Shown here: one piece after another, positions 38,351-49,730 of the stretch | Layout of the letters: every line of letters starts with the position of its first letter | Numbering within the stretch: the stretch's first letter is position 1 | Notes under the pieces: generated by a model | The model's input: the letters and a program-made list of their open reading frames with translations, nothing else | Databases searched by the model: none | Told to the model about the DNA's origin: nothing | Origin: Burkholderiales bacterium | GTDB taxonomy: Bacteria; Pseudomonadota; Gammaproteobacteria; Burkholderiales; Burkholderiaceae_E | DNA: 51,495 bases | NCBI GenBank assembly: GCA_027487815.1 | Contig: JAIYCW010000029.1 | Coordinates: 1 to 51,495, forward strand | Direction of reading: 5' to 3' | Program-made: the position numbers and the translations under genes

Positions 38351-39169
38351 ATGTCAGCCTCGATCAAAACACCCCAGGACGTCGATGGCATGCGCCTGGC
38401 GGGCCGTTTGGCGGCTGAAGTCCTTGACTTCATCACGCCCCATGTCAAACCCGGCGTCACCACCGGGCAACTTAACCGCCTGTGCCATGACTATATGGTC
38501 AATGTGCAGGGCACTATTCCGGCGCCCCTGAATTACGCGCCTCCGGGATACCGGCCTTTCCCGGCTTCGATCTGCACATCCGTGAATCATCAGGTGTGCC
38601 ACGGGATCCCGGGCGATAAGGTTCTCAAATCTGGCGATGTTGTAAACATTGATGTCACGGTGATCAAAGACGGGTATCACGGCGACACCAGCCGGATGTA
38701 CTTCGTAGGCGAGCCCAGTATCGCTGCGCGGCGCTTGGCGGAAATCACCTTTGAGTGCATGTGGCTGGGCATTGCGCAAGTGAAGCCCGAGGCCACGCTT
38801 GGCGACATTGGCCAAGCCATCCAGACGCATGCGGAAAAGCACGGCTTTTCGGTAGTCCGGGAGTTCTGTGGGCACGGCATTGGCAAGAAGTTTCATGAAG
38901 ACCCGCAAATCCTGCACTACGGCAAAGCGGGCACTGGCGAGAAGCTTCGTGAAGGCATGATTTTTACCGTCGAGCCCATGATCAATGCGGGGCGGCGCGA
39001 GATTCGTGAACTACCTGATGGTTGGACCATCGTCACGAAAGACCATTCCTTATCCGCGCAATGGGAACACACCGTGCTTGTCACAGCAGACGGTTATGAA
39101 GTACTAACAAGCTCGGAGGGTACGCGCTCTGCGCCCGCAGTTGTTTCAGGGGCGGCGCAAGTTGCCTGA
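38351..39169 (+). CDS. map: Methionine aminopeptidase, type I
   Basis: Removes N-terminal Met. 272 aa pita-bread fold. The metal ligands are seen in VVNIDVTVIKDGYHGDTSRMYF, EFCGHGIGKKFHEDP, FTVEPMI and WEHTVLV. The N-terminus (IKTPQDVDGMRLAGRLAAEVLDF) confirms the start. Divergent from rpsB, as is common; glnD begins inside its last codons. Confidence 0.97.
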   Translation: MSASIKTPQDVDGMRLAGRLAAEVLDFITPHVKPGVTTGQLNRLCHDYMVNVQGTIPAPLNYAPPGYRPFPASICTSVNHQVCHGIPGDKVLKSGDVVNIDVTVIKDGYHGDTSRMYFVGEPSIAARRLAEITFECMWLGIAQVKPEATLGDIGQAIQTHAEKHGFSVVREFCGHGIGKKFHEDPQILHYGKAGTGEKLREGMIFTVEPMINAGRREIRELPDGWTIVTKDHSLSAQWEHTVLVTADGYEVLTSSEGTRSAPAVVSGAAQVA

Positions 39170-41750
39170 CAAGCCCGGCGCTCCCCTTTTGGTGGACCGC
39201 GCGCAGCTTAAGGAACAATTCTCCGCGGCGCGTAAGGCCGCTATCGCCTCATTCATCGAGCACTCCAGACCTGACGAATTACTTAGCGCATTGGCAGCGG
39301 CGACCGACCAGGTCGTACGCGGCCTGTGGGCGCACTCCAACCTTCCAAGCACCTCCTGTTTGTGTGCCGTCGGAGGCTACGGCCGCAACGAGCAGTTTCC
39401 GCATTCGGATGTCGATTTGCTTTTGCTTGTGGCGAGCGAGCCGCTAGGCGCCGAGCTATCGGCGATCGAATATTTTGTCGGTCAGTGCTGGGATATCGGT
39501 CTGCCGCTGGGCCATAGCGTGCGCACCATCGAGCAATGCCTGCAAGAGGCGGCCAACGATATCACCGTGCAAACTACCTTGCTTGAGATGCGTTACCTGA
39601 TTGGTTCGCGACCATTTTTCCGGCGAATGCAGCAGCGCATTGCTCAGCAAACTGATGCCGGCCGTTTCTTTCAGGCCAAGCAGCTTGAGCTTCAGCAGCG
39701 CCACGCCAAGTTTCAAGACACCCCTTACAGCCTGGAGCCCAACACCAAGGAAAGCCCGGGAGGTTTACGCGATTTGCAGGTGTTGCGCTGGGTGGCCCGC
39801 GCGGCGGGTATGGGGCAAAGCTGGGCGGAAATGGCCCGGCAAGGCCTGTTGACCGAGCAGGAAGCCAGACAAGCCAAACGCACTGAAACCACGCTGAAGC
39901 GATTGCGAGCGTGGCTGCATGTGGTGGCCGATCGGCGTGAAGATCGTCTGGTCTTTGACTTGCAAGCCCAAGTGGCGCGGCGCATGGGGTTTGATGGCGC
40001 ATCCAACCGGCGCGCGTCCGAAGAGCTGATGCAACGATACTATCGCGCCGCCAAGGCAGCCACCCAGCTCAATGTGATTGTGATGCTGAACCTGGCCGAT
40101 CAACTCCTGCCGTCCAGCGGCAAGACCGCGCAGAGCACGCAGCGCCCGCTTGATCACCAGTTTTATGAGCAAAACGGCTTGCTCGGGTTGATCGATCCAA
40201 TGCGCTTTGAGATTCGTCCTGCCGCCATGCTTGAGGCCTTTTTAGCGCTTCAGCAGCATGCTGAACTGCGGGGCATGGACGCCGCGACTTTGCGCGCGAT
40301 GTGGCATGCGCGAGACCTGATCGACGGCGCGTTTCGGCGGGTTCCAGAGCATCGCGCTTTGTTCCTGTCGATCCTGCAGCAGCCTCGCGGCATTACTCAC
40401 GGCTTGCGGGCCATGAACCAGTGGTCGATCCTGGGGCGTTACCTGCCGGTGTTTCGCAAGATAGTCGGGCGCATGCAGCACGACCTGTTTCATGTCTACA
40501 CAGTCGATCAGCATATCTTGATGGTGGTGCGTAATTTGCGGCGCTTCACCATGGCTGAGCATGCACACGAATATCCGCTATGCAGCCAGCTGATGGCCGA
40601 ATTTGGCAAGCCCTGGCTGCTGTATGTGGCGGCCTTGTTTCACGATATTGCGAAGGGCCGGGGCGGCGATCATTCCCAGCTTGGCAAAACCGATGCCCGC
40701 CGGTTTTGCCGCATGCACGGCCTGAGCATTGAGCACACCGAGCTGATTGTGTTTTTGGTGGAGCACCATCTCACCATGAGTTCGATTGCGCAAAAGCAGG
40801 ATCTGTCTGACCCCGAAGTCATAGGTAAATTCGTCGAACTGGCAAAAACCCCTGAAAGACTTGGTGCCTTGTATTTGCTCACTGTGGCAGATATCCGCGG
40901 CACAAGCCCGAAAGTGTGGAACGCGTGGAAAGGCAAGTTGCTGGAGGACTTGTACCGAGCTGCGCTATCCATGATGACTGGCCAGAAAGATACCCACGCG
41001 CGCAGGCTGGATGGGCGGCGCGAAGAAGCGGTGCGCATTCTGAACCTGTATGCGCTCGATCAATCCAGCTACTCGGGCTTTTGGCAGGAACTCGATATTG
41101 CGTACTTCCTTCGCACCGACCCTGCCGACGTGGCCTGGCACACGCGCGCCCTTTACCGATTCGTGGGGCATGCCGAGCCGATTGTGAGAGCCCGCTTGTC
41201 GCCTTTTGGCGAGGGCTTCCAGCTAGTGGTGTATACCCGTGATCAAAGCGATCTCTTTGCCAGGATCTGTGGATTTTTTGATCGTCGCAACCTTTCGGTC
41301 TTGCAGGCACAGGTGCACACCACGCGAAGCGGCTATGCCTTGGATAACTTCCTCCTCGTCGACCCTACCGGGGACCGCCACTATCGCGAAATGCTCACCA
41401 TGGTGGAGGCCGATCTGGCGCAAGTGCTCAATTCCAAACCGGAGTTACCGGCCCCCAGCCGGGGCCGCATGTCGCGCAGATCCCGTTCATTTCCGATTCG
41501 TCCGCGCGTTGAGCTGCATCCGGATGAGCGCGGTTCGCGTTACTTGCTCAGCCTGCAAGCCAACGACCGCACCGGGCTGCTTTACAGCGTGGCGCGGGTC
41601 CTTGGAAAGCATGGATTAAACCTGCACACCGCCAGGGTGAATACCTTGGGCGAGCGGGTCGAGGATGTGTTCTTGATTGACGGGCAGGCACTAAGCAACC
41701 CCAAGCAGCAGCTTCAGATCGAAACTGACCTGCTCACCGAGCTGGCCTAA
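39162..41750 (+). CDS. glnD: [Protein-PII] uridylyltransferase/removing enzyme GlnD
   Basis: Glutamine sensor that adds or removes UMP on PII proteins. About 862 aa: nucleotidyltransferase motif GGYGRNEQFPHSDVDLLLL, the HD domain LYVAALFHDIAKGRGGDHS, and two C-terminal ACT domains (GEGFQLVVYTRDQSDLFARICGFF; YLLSLQANDRTGLLYSVARVL). All catalytic residues are visible. The start is uncertain. Only non-ATG codons precede the conserved part: TTG 39141, TTG 39162 and GTG 39192. I prefer 39162 for the purine-rich GGGGCGG before it. Overlaps map slightly. Confidence 0.95.
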   Translation: MPDKPGAPLLVDRAQLKEQFSAARKAAIASFIEHSRPDELLSALAAATDQVVRGLWAHSNLPSTSCLCAVGGYGRNEQFPHSDVDLLLLVASEPLGAELSAIEYFVGQCWDIGLPLGHSVRTIEQCLQEAANDITVQTTLLEMRYLIGSRPFFRRMQQRIAQQTDAGRFFQAKQLELQQRHAKFQDTPYSLEPNTKESPGGLRDLQVLRWVARAAGMGQSWAEMARQGLLTEQEARQAKRTETTLKRLRAWLHVVADRREDRLVFDLQAQVARRMGFDGASNRRASEELMQRYYRAAKAATQLNVIVMLNLADQLLPSSGKTAQSTQRPLDHQFYEQNGLLGLIDPMRFEIRPAAMLEAFLALQQHAELRGMDAATLRAMWHARDLIDGAFRRVPEHRALFLSILQQPRGITHGLRAMNQWSILGRYLPVFRKIVGRMQHDLFHVYTVDQHILMVVRNLRRFTMAEHAHEYPLCSQLMAEFGKPWLLYVAALFHDIAKGRGGDHSQLGKTDARRFCRMHGLSIEHTELIVFLVEHHLTMSSIAQKQDLSDPEVIGKFVELAKTPERLGALYLLTVADIRGTSPKVWNAWKGKLLEDLYRAALSMMTGQKDTHARRLDGRREEAVRILNLYALDQSSYSGFWQELDIAYFLRTDPADVAWHTRALYRFVGHAEPIVRARLSPFGEGFQLVVYTRDQSDLFARICGFFDRRNLSVLQAQVHTTRSGYALDNFLLVDPTGDRHYREMLTMVEADLAQVLNSKPELPAPSRGRMSRRSRSFPIRPRVELHPDERGSRYLLSLQANDRTGLLYSVARVLGKHGLNLHTARVNTLGERVEDVFLIDGQALSNPKQQLQIETDLLTELA

Positions 41751-41766
41751 ACAGGCAAGCAGCCGC

Positions 41767-42504
41767 TCAGGCCTGCACGAAGGCAGCCAACAGCACCCGG
41801 ACACGCGCCATAGTGGCATCCAACACCTTGCCGACGTCCGGCATGCTGATGCTCTGACTTGAGCTCCCTACACCTGCTGCGTGATTGGCCACGACAGCCA
41901 AGGTTGCGTAAGGCAGCCCAAGCTCACGGGCCAAGGCTGCTTCAGGCATGCCGGTCATGCCAACCAAGGTGCAGCCATCACGGGCCATGCGCCGGATTTC
42001 ACCTGCAGATTCCAGGCGCGGGCCCTGAGTGCATCCATACGTGCCGCCTTCCACCACCGGCAACTGCAACAAGCGGGCTTTGCTGAGCAGCCGTTGACGT
42101 ATCGGCTCATGATACGGATGGGTGAAGTCCACATGAGTTACCGGTTCGTCAGGCCCATCAAAAAAGGTATGGCGCCGGCCGTAGGTGTAGTCCACAACCT
42201 GATCAGGCACGACCAGCGTGCCGGGTCCCAGCTCCGCCAGAATGCCGCCAACGGTTGCCACCGCGAGCACCTCGCTTGCGCCCACCTGCTGCAAGGCCCA
42301 GAGATTGGCGCGATAGTTGATCACATGGGGAGCGAGCGTGTGCCCGTGGCCATGGCGCGCGAGAAACACAATCGGGGTGCCGTCAAGCTTGCCAAACACT
42401 ACCGGACTGCTGGGGTCGCCATAGGGCGTGCGCACCACCTCGCGACGCACCTCATCCAACCCAGCCAGTTTGGCCAATCCACTGCCGCCAATGATTGCGT
42501 ACAT
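41767..42504 (-). CDS. S-methyl-5'-thioinosine/thioadenosine phosphorylase
   Basis: Purine nucleoside phosphorylase of the MTAP/MTIP group (245 aa), salvaging the nucleoside left after polyamine synthesis. Phosphate-binding GGSGLAKL at 6-13, RHGHGH, and MTGMPEAALARELGLPYA. The base-specificity loop reads VVANHAAG (Asn207), where adenine-specific MTAPs have Asp; this favours the 6-oxopurine methylthioinosine. Convergent with glnD, 16 bases apart. Confidence 0.88.
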   Translation of the reverse strand: MYAIIGGSGLAKLAGLDEVRREVVRTPYGDPSSPVVFGKLDGTPIVFLARHGHGHTLAPHVINYRANLWALQQVGASEVLAVATVGGILAELGPGTLVVPDQVVDYTYGRRHTFFDGPDEPVTHVDFTHPYHEPIRQRLLSKARLLQLPVVEGGTYGCTQGPRLESAGEIRRMARDGCTLVGMTGMPEAALARELGLPYATLAVVANHAAGVGSSSQSISMPDVGKVLDATMARVRVLLAAFVQA

Positions 42505-42518
42505 TACTTATCCTATGT

Positions 42519-44672
<2,154 letters not shown>

Positions 44673-45695
44673 CTAGTTAAAAGCACGCAGGGCCAAAACA
44701 CTGCCCGGTTCAATACCAGCGTCCACCAGTGCTTCCTGGCGCTGCCTGACCTGCGTTGTGATGGCCTGAATCGTGGCCTCACCAAGCAAGCGACCCTGAT
44801 CATCCAGCAGCTCGCCCTGAAAGTCTTCACAAAGCTTGCGGGCACATGCAAGCATTGCCTGCCAAGGTTGATGCGCCACCGCCACTCGCGGCAAATCGAG
44901 CAGCAGACTCACCTTGGATGGTGCATCAGCCAGGCTCAACGAGTAGACCACCTGCCCTTGTGCATCCAGCTTCGCCCAGCGCTCACTGCCACGCTCAGCA
45001 AGATCGTTGGCTTGCGCCATGGCGATCAAGTCTCCCGGCGCAAGCGTGCGACCAAAATCCACATTGACCCCGATCACTGCATCCAGTTCAATCAGTTGAG
45101 CATCAAGAGCCCGGGCGCGGGTAAGCACCGGCCCCATGTCGGGGGCATCGATCAATACGCCCAGCGGGTCTCCCAGCTTGTCGAGCGCACCGACAAACTC
45201 ACTGTATTCCATCGCGTTCAAAGCACCGCGCCGGTTGGCCAACAGTAGCGAAATTCGCAGCGCCTCAAACCCTACCCCGGGCCCAAGACGTGACCATTCG
45301 GTTTCACCGGCCACCCTTCCTTCGATCAACACGGGTTTGGAGCCAACCCGTCGCCAGCCCTGAAGCAGCGCTACCAGGCGATCTCCTGGCGTGGCCCCGG
45401 GCAGATTCACTTCGATAATCTCATCGACCAGGGGATCAGGCGCATATTCACTGCCTGTGCCGGAGATTGGTGCTGATGAAACCGATGGACTGTCGGTGAC
45501 CGCTTCTTTTGGTTGCGGATCAGCAGTGGAGGCTTGTGGCGTAACCTGATCCAAACGAGGCTCGGAGCGGGTGCCAGCATGGCCTGGCGATTTGGGTCGT
45601 GGCGTACTTTTAAACTGCTGCCAGGCGTTGTAGCCCAACACCGCTACAACTGCACCGGCTCCCATTACCAGAAGACTTGTGGTCAATGTATCCAT
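44673..45695 (-). CDS. zipA: ZipA-like cell division protein (FtsZ-binding C-terminal domain)
   Basis: 340 aa. One N-terminal membrane helix (LLVMGAGAVVAVLGYNAW), a Pro/Gln/Ser-rich linker to about residue 120, and a globular C-terminal domain whose closing segment (GDLIAMAQANDLAERGSERWAKLDAQGQVVYSL...LLLDLPRVA) fits the ZipA FtsZ-binding fold. Betaproteobacterial ZipA proteins are divergent; the place between smc and ligA is the usual one and supports the call. Confidence 0.85.
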   Translation of the reverse strand: MDTLTTSLLVMGAGAVVAVLGYNAWQQFKSTPRPKSPGHAGTRSEPRLDQVTPQASTADPQPKEAVTDSPSVSSAPISGTGSEYAPDPLVDEIIEVNLPGATPGDRLVALLQGWRRVGSKPVLIEGRVAGETEWSRLGPGVGFEALRISLLLANRRGALNAMEYSEFVGALDKLGDPLGVLIDAPDMGPVLTRARALDAQLIELDAVIGVNVDFGRTLAPGDLIAMAQANDLAERGSERWAKLDAQGQVVYSLSLADAPSKVSLLLDLPRVAVAHQPWQAMLACARKLCEDFQGELLDDQGRLLGEATIQAITTQVRQRQEALVDAGIEPGSVLALRAFN

Positions 45696-45703
45696 GATTC
45701 GCC

Positions 45704-48700
45704 TCAGGCGGCTTGGGCAAAGCCCGCGGCCAATTCGAGATCAACCGCCACAATCCGTGATACGCCGCGCTCTTGCATCGTGACGCCGATCAGTTGCTGG
45801 GCAAGCTCCATGGCAATCTTGTTATGCGTGATGAAGAGAAACTGGGTTTGATCCGACATGCGGCGCACCATATCGCAGTAGCGCTCGGTGTTGGCATCGT
45901 CCAGTGGAGCATCCACCTCGTCCAGCAGGCAAAACGGCGCCGGATTTAACTGAAAAAGCGCAAACACCAAAGCGATCGCGGTGAGTGCCTTTTCGCCGCC
46001 CGATAGCAGATGAATCGAAGCATTGCGCTTGCCCGGCGGATGAGCCATGACTTGAATGCCAGAGTCCAGGATCTCATCACCGGTGAGCACGAGTTTGGCA
46101 TCCCCGCCGCCAAATAGCTCGGGGAACAGTCGGCCAAAATGCTCATTCACCGTGTTGTATGTGGTTTGCAGGAGTTCACGCGTTTCCCTGTCAATCCGGC
46201 GAATCGCATCCTCCAGGGTGCCGATCGCGTCATTCAAATCCTTGGACTGGCTGGCCAAAAACTCCTGACGCTCGCGCACCTGTTGCAACTCTTCAAGAGC
46301 CGCGAGGTTCACGGCCCCAAGCGAAGCGACGCTGTTGGTGAGCCTACTTAGCTCAGCTTGGAGATTAGCCGCGCGCGGCCGACCGTCTGCAAAATGTGCC
46401 ACGAGCGCAGCTTCATCAAAGCTGGTTTCGTTGAGCTGCAACACGAACTGTTCGGCAGCCAACCGTGCTGCCTGCTCCTTGAGCTGGAGCTGTTGAAGTG
46501 CGAGGCGTAACGGCTCTTGGGCGCGCTCATGCTGGGTACGTTGCTCCATCACCTGCTTGAGCTCTTCATGGGCTTGCTCCATAGCCTGACGCGCGGCTGA
46601 AAGCGTAGTCTCGGCCTGCCGTTGGGCCTCGAGTGCCTCTTGCAAGCGCTCCTTCAGGCCCGAGTCAGCAATCTGCTCAAGGCCAGGCGCCAAACTGGCC
46701 AACTCACTATGGACGCGTTCAAGCGCCTCCTGGGTGCGGGCGCGGTCAATGCGAAGCCGCTCGGCGGCCGATTGCGCTTCGCGCTGGCGAAACTCGGCTT
46801 CCCGGAGCTCGCGCTCGGCCTGACGCAGCTGCTCCGCTGCGCGATGGGAGCGCTCTTGCGCTGCGTCGAGCGCTTCGCGGGCCACTTCGGCTTGCTCCTG
46901 CTGAATCGCCAACTGGGCATCCAGCTCGTCAAACGTACTAAGCTCCTGATCGATCGTTTCCTGAGCTTGAGCCTGAGAGGTGGCAAGCTCGGCTTCATCC
47001 TGCTCGATACGCTGACGCAAGGCCAGGGCTGCCCTCTGCTGCTGGCTAAACGACTCATGCGCCAGTCGCTTGACACCAAGCTCGCGCAATGCGCGGGCAT
47101 GCTCTTCGCGTACCGCCCGCAATTGATCCTGAAGTTGTGCGGCCAAGGCCTGCACTTGTACAGCCGCCGCGCGAGCCTGCTCGCTCAGTAATCGCTGCGC
47201 CCGGCTTTGCTTATCCAGATTATCAATTTGAGCGCGCCGCTGTAAAACCCCATCACGCTCGCCATCGCTGCCATGGGCCCGGATGGATGTGCAATCCACC
47301 AGATGGCCTTGCCGGGTAACCACCCGCCCTCCTAGGGGCAATCGCTCCCGCAAAGCCAGCGCTTCGGCTAAATCATGGGCCACCCACACTTGATGCGTCC
47401 AATGCTGCAAAGCCGCTGCAATAGCCGCGTCTGAGCTACTCACGAGGTCAACCAGGGCTTTGGCCGCCACGATGCCGGAAGGCTGACCAGCTGCACTAAC
47501 CACACCAGCAGGTGCTACAAATGCAACCCGACCCGGGGCGCTCTGGGTCAACAGCTGAGCGATAGGCTCAAGCCGCTCCACTCGTTTGGCAAACACCGCA
47601 TCGCGCAACACCGCTTCAACTGCCAGGGCCCATCCTTCCTGGACCACGAGCTTATCGGCCACGCTGCCCAATCGCTCGAGACCGTGTTCGGCAAGCCAGG
47701 GTTGAGTTTTATCCTGGGCATCAAGTTGCGCCTGCAAGGCCTGCAAGGCAGACAAGCGCGCCGAGCTATCCGCTAGCTGTTCCTGGGCTTGCTGAGCTGC
47801 GTGCAGCACCGGGCCGATACGGTCTTGCTGCTCTTGGCTTTGCTGCGCAAGCTCTTCAAGGCGCATTTCAAGCAAGGCCTCCTCTTCGGCCGCTTGCGAG
47901 AGCTCAAGCTCGAGCTCCGATGCGCGGGTTTGATCCACCGGCGCAAGCTGCTCGCGCTGAGCGGCAATTCTGGAAGCCCGCTCCTCGATCACGGTGAGCT
48001 GCCGCTCGGCGGCTTCCCGTTTGGCGCTGCTCACTTGCAGGGCCTGATTGATCTGCTGGCTGCCTGCGCGGGCTTGATCAAACGCTTCCCGGGCCTGCAC
48101 CAACCCTTGCTGGGCAGCGGGAAGAGCGGTTTCGGCTGCTTCAAATGCCTGCTGGGCGGCCGCCTGCGCAAGCTCCTCTGATTCGGCCTGCTGCGCCAGC
48201 CCCATCTCAGCGTCATCCAACTGGCCAAGTTGCTGCTGCAAACCCGCCACTTGGGCCTCGAGCGTATCGCGCCTGGCAATCAACTGGGCACGGCTCTCCT
48301 GGGCAAAGCGAATCTCCGCTTCCAAGGACGCGACAGTCGCATTGCGCTCATAAAACCCCTGCTGGGCTTGCTGCAAACGATCCGAGGACTCGAAACTCTG
48401 GGCGCGCAGCTGCTCTTCAGACGATTGCACCGAACGCATAAGCGCAATGACTGACTCAAGCTGGACACTAAGGTTGGCAGCTTCTTGCGCTACCTTTCCC
48501 TCTTCCTGGCGAGCTTCATCGCGGCGCACGACCCACAACATTCTCTGGGTGCGTTCGCGCTGGGCATCAAGATCCTTGAATCGTTCGGCCACTTCGGCCT
48601 GACGCTCAAGCTTTTCAATCTGGCCACCCAACTCACGCAAGATGTCTTCGACTCTGGAAAGATTTTCTCGCGTGTCTGACAGGCGATTTTCGGTTTCCTT

Positions 48701-49231
48701 GCGGCGCTCTTTGTACTTGGAGACTCCGGCGGCTTCTTCAAGAAACACCCGAAGCTCTTCGGGCTTGGCCTCGATGATGCGTGAAATCATGCCCTGGCCG
48801 ATGATGGCGTAAGCCCGTGGCCCCAGACCAGTGCCCATGAAAAGATCATGAACATCCTTGCGCCGCACAATCTGGTTGTTGATCAGATAGGCCGATTGAC
48901 CATCGCGGCTTAAAGTGCGCTTGACCGAAATTTCAGCGTATTGCCCCCAAGATCCGCCAATACGGCCGAGCGAGTTGTCAAAAATCAGCTCAACCGAAGC
49001 CCGGGCGGCGGGCTTGCGCTCGGACGACCCATTAAAAATCACATCCTGCATTGATTCGCCGCGCAGCTCCGAGGCCCGGGATTCACCCAACACCCAGCGC
49101 ACAGCATCCATCACATTGGACTTACCGCAACCGTTGGGCCCCACCACTCCGACCAACTGGCTGGGGACATCAAATGAGGTGGGATCGACGAAGGACTTGA
49201 ACCCTGCCAGTTTGAGTTGCTTGAGACGCAC
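45704..49231 (-). CDS. smc: Chromosome segregation protein SMC
   Basis: 1175-residue condensin ATPase. Walker A GPNGCGKSN at 31-39, long coiled coil to about 500, hinge near 510-660, second coiled coil, then the ABC signature LLSGGEKALTAIALVFALF and Walker B FCLLDEVDAPLDDAN. Starts with GTG at 49231; the family opening RLKQLKLAGFKSFVDPT fits exactly and an in-frame TGA lies just upstream. First gene of the smc-zipA-ligA unit. Confidence 0.96.
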   Translation of the reverse strand: MRLKQLKLAGFKSFVDPTSFDVPSQLVGVVGPNGCGKSNVMDAVRWVLGESRASELRGESMQDVIFNGSSERKPAARASVELIFDNSLGRIGGSWGQYAEISVKRTLSRDGQSAYLINNQIVRRKDVHDLFMGTGLGPRAYAIIGQGMISRIIEAKPEELRVFLEEAAGVSKYKERRKETENRLSDTRENLSRVEDILRELGGQIEKLERQAEVAERFKDLDAQRERTQRMLWVVRRDEARQEEGKVAQEAANLSVQLESVIALMRSVQSSEEQLRAQSFESSDRLQQAQQGFYERNATVASLEAEIRFAQESRAQLIARRDTLEAQVAGLQQQLGQLDDAEMGLAQQAESEELAQAAAQQAFEAAETALPAAQQGLVQAREAFDQARAGSQQINQALQVSSAKREAAERQLTVIEERASRIAAQREQLAPVDQTRASELELELSQAAEEEALLEMRLEELAQQSQEQQDRIGPVLHAAQQAQEQLADSSARLSALQALQAQLDAQDKTQPWLAEHGLERLGSVADKLVVQEGWALAVEAVLRDAVFAKRVERLEPIAQLLTQSAPGRVAFVAPAGVVSAAGQPSGIVAAKALVDLVSSSDAAIAAALQHWTHQVWVAHDLAEALALRERLPLGGRVVTRQGHLVDCTSIRAHGSDGERDGVLQRRAQIDNLDKQSRAQRLLSEQARAAAVQVQALAAQLQDQLRAVREEHARALRELGVKRLAHESFSQQQRAALALRQRIEQDEAELATSQAQAQETIDQELSTFDELDAQLAIQQEQAEVAREALDAAQERSHRAAEQLRQAERELREAEFRQREAQSAAERLRIDRARTQEALERVHSELASLAPGLEQIADSGLKERLQEALEAQRQAETTLSAARQAMEQAHEELKQVMEQRTQHERAQEPLRLALQQLQLKEQAARLAAEQFVLQLNETSFDEAALVAHFADGRPRAANLQAELSRLTNSVASLGAVNLAALEELQQVRERQEFLASQSKDLNDAIGTLEDAIRRIDRETRELLQTTYNTVNEHFGRLFPELFGGGDAKLVLTGDEILDSGIQVMAHPPGKRNASIHLLSGGEKALTAIALVFALFQLNPAPFCLLDEVDAPLDDANTERYCDMVRRMSDQTQFLFITHNKIAMELAQQLIGVTMQERGVSRIVAVDLELAAGFAQAA

Positions 49232-49250
49232 GACATTCCATCAAAGAAGC

Positions 49251-49270
49251 AAAAAAGCCGCTCTTGCGGC
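49251..49270 (-). promoter_or_regulatory. Terminator-like hairpin in the smc leader
   Basis: On the minus strand, GCCGC-AAGA-GCGGC is followed directly by TTTTTT, 20 bases before the smc start codon. It lies just downstream of a possible minus-strand TATTAT (49280-49285), which is the reverse of the queF -10 box. It may protect smc from outside transcription or attenuate it. Confidence 0.45.
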
Positions 49271-49278
49271 CAGCCTTT

Positions 49279-49284
49279 TATAAT
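49279..49284 (+). promoter_or_regulatory. queF -10 box (near-leaderless start)
   Basis: A perfect TATAAT lies eight bases before the queF ATG, giving a leader of zero to two bases. No Shine-Dalgarno is present. No convincing -35 box was found. Confidence 0.5.
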
Positions 49285-49292
49285 ACCACCCC

Positions 49293-49727
49293 ATGACTAC
49301 ACAACCGACCCAAAAACTCGATACGTTTCCGAACCCCGCTCCCGAGCGGGATTACCTGATTCATTTCGAAATTCCAGAGTTCACCTGCCTCTGTCCACTG
49401 ACCGGGCAACCTGACTTTGCCACCTTCATCATTGATGTGATTGCCGACAAGAAAAACATCGAACTCAAAAGCCTCAAGCTCTACATGTGGAGCTTTCGTG
49501 ACCGGGGCGAGTTTCATGAGGCGGTAACCAACCGCATCATGAATGATGTGATCAAGGCAATCGCGCCGCGCTATTGCCGAATCGTGGCCAAGTGGTATGT
49601 GCGAGGCGGTATCTACACCGACGTCATCGTGGAGCATCAGAAAAAAGGCTGGAAGCCCGCACCCAAAGTCGACATCGGATTGACTGCACCACAGACCGGA
49701 AACTCACCCATGGCACGTGGCGCCTAG
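49293..49727 (+). CDS. queF: preQ1 synthase (7-cyano-7-deazaguanine reductase) QueF
   Basis: NADPH-dependent nitrile reductase of queuosine synthesis. 144 aa, the short single-domain (YkvM) type. The catalytic Cys34 lies in EFTCLCPLTGQPDF, and the family motif ELKSLKLYMWSFRDRGEFHE is intact. No other queuosine genes are in the window. Probably translated from a leaderless transcript. Confidence 0.96.
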   Translation: MTTQPTQKLDTFPNPAPERDYLIHFEIPEFTCLCPLTGQPDFATFIIDVIADKKNIELKSLKLYMWSFRDRGEFHEAVTNRIMNDVIKAIAPRYCRIVAKWYVRGGIYTDVIVEHQKKGWKPAPKVDIGLTAPQTGNSPMARGA

Positions 49728-49730
49728 GCC

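Noticed and set aside
46600-48700. Long Gln/Ala/Glu-rich ORFs on the plus strand inside smc
   Set aside because: They are mirror frames of the SMC coiled coils, whose biased codons keep opposite frames open.
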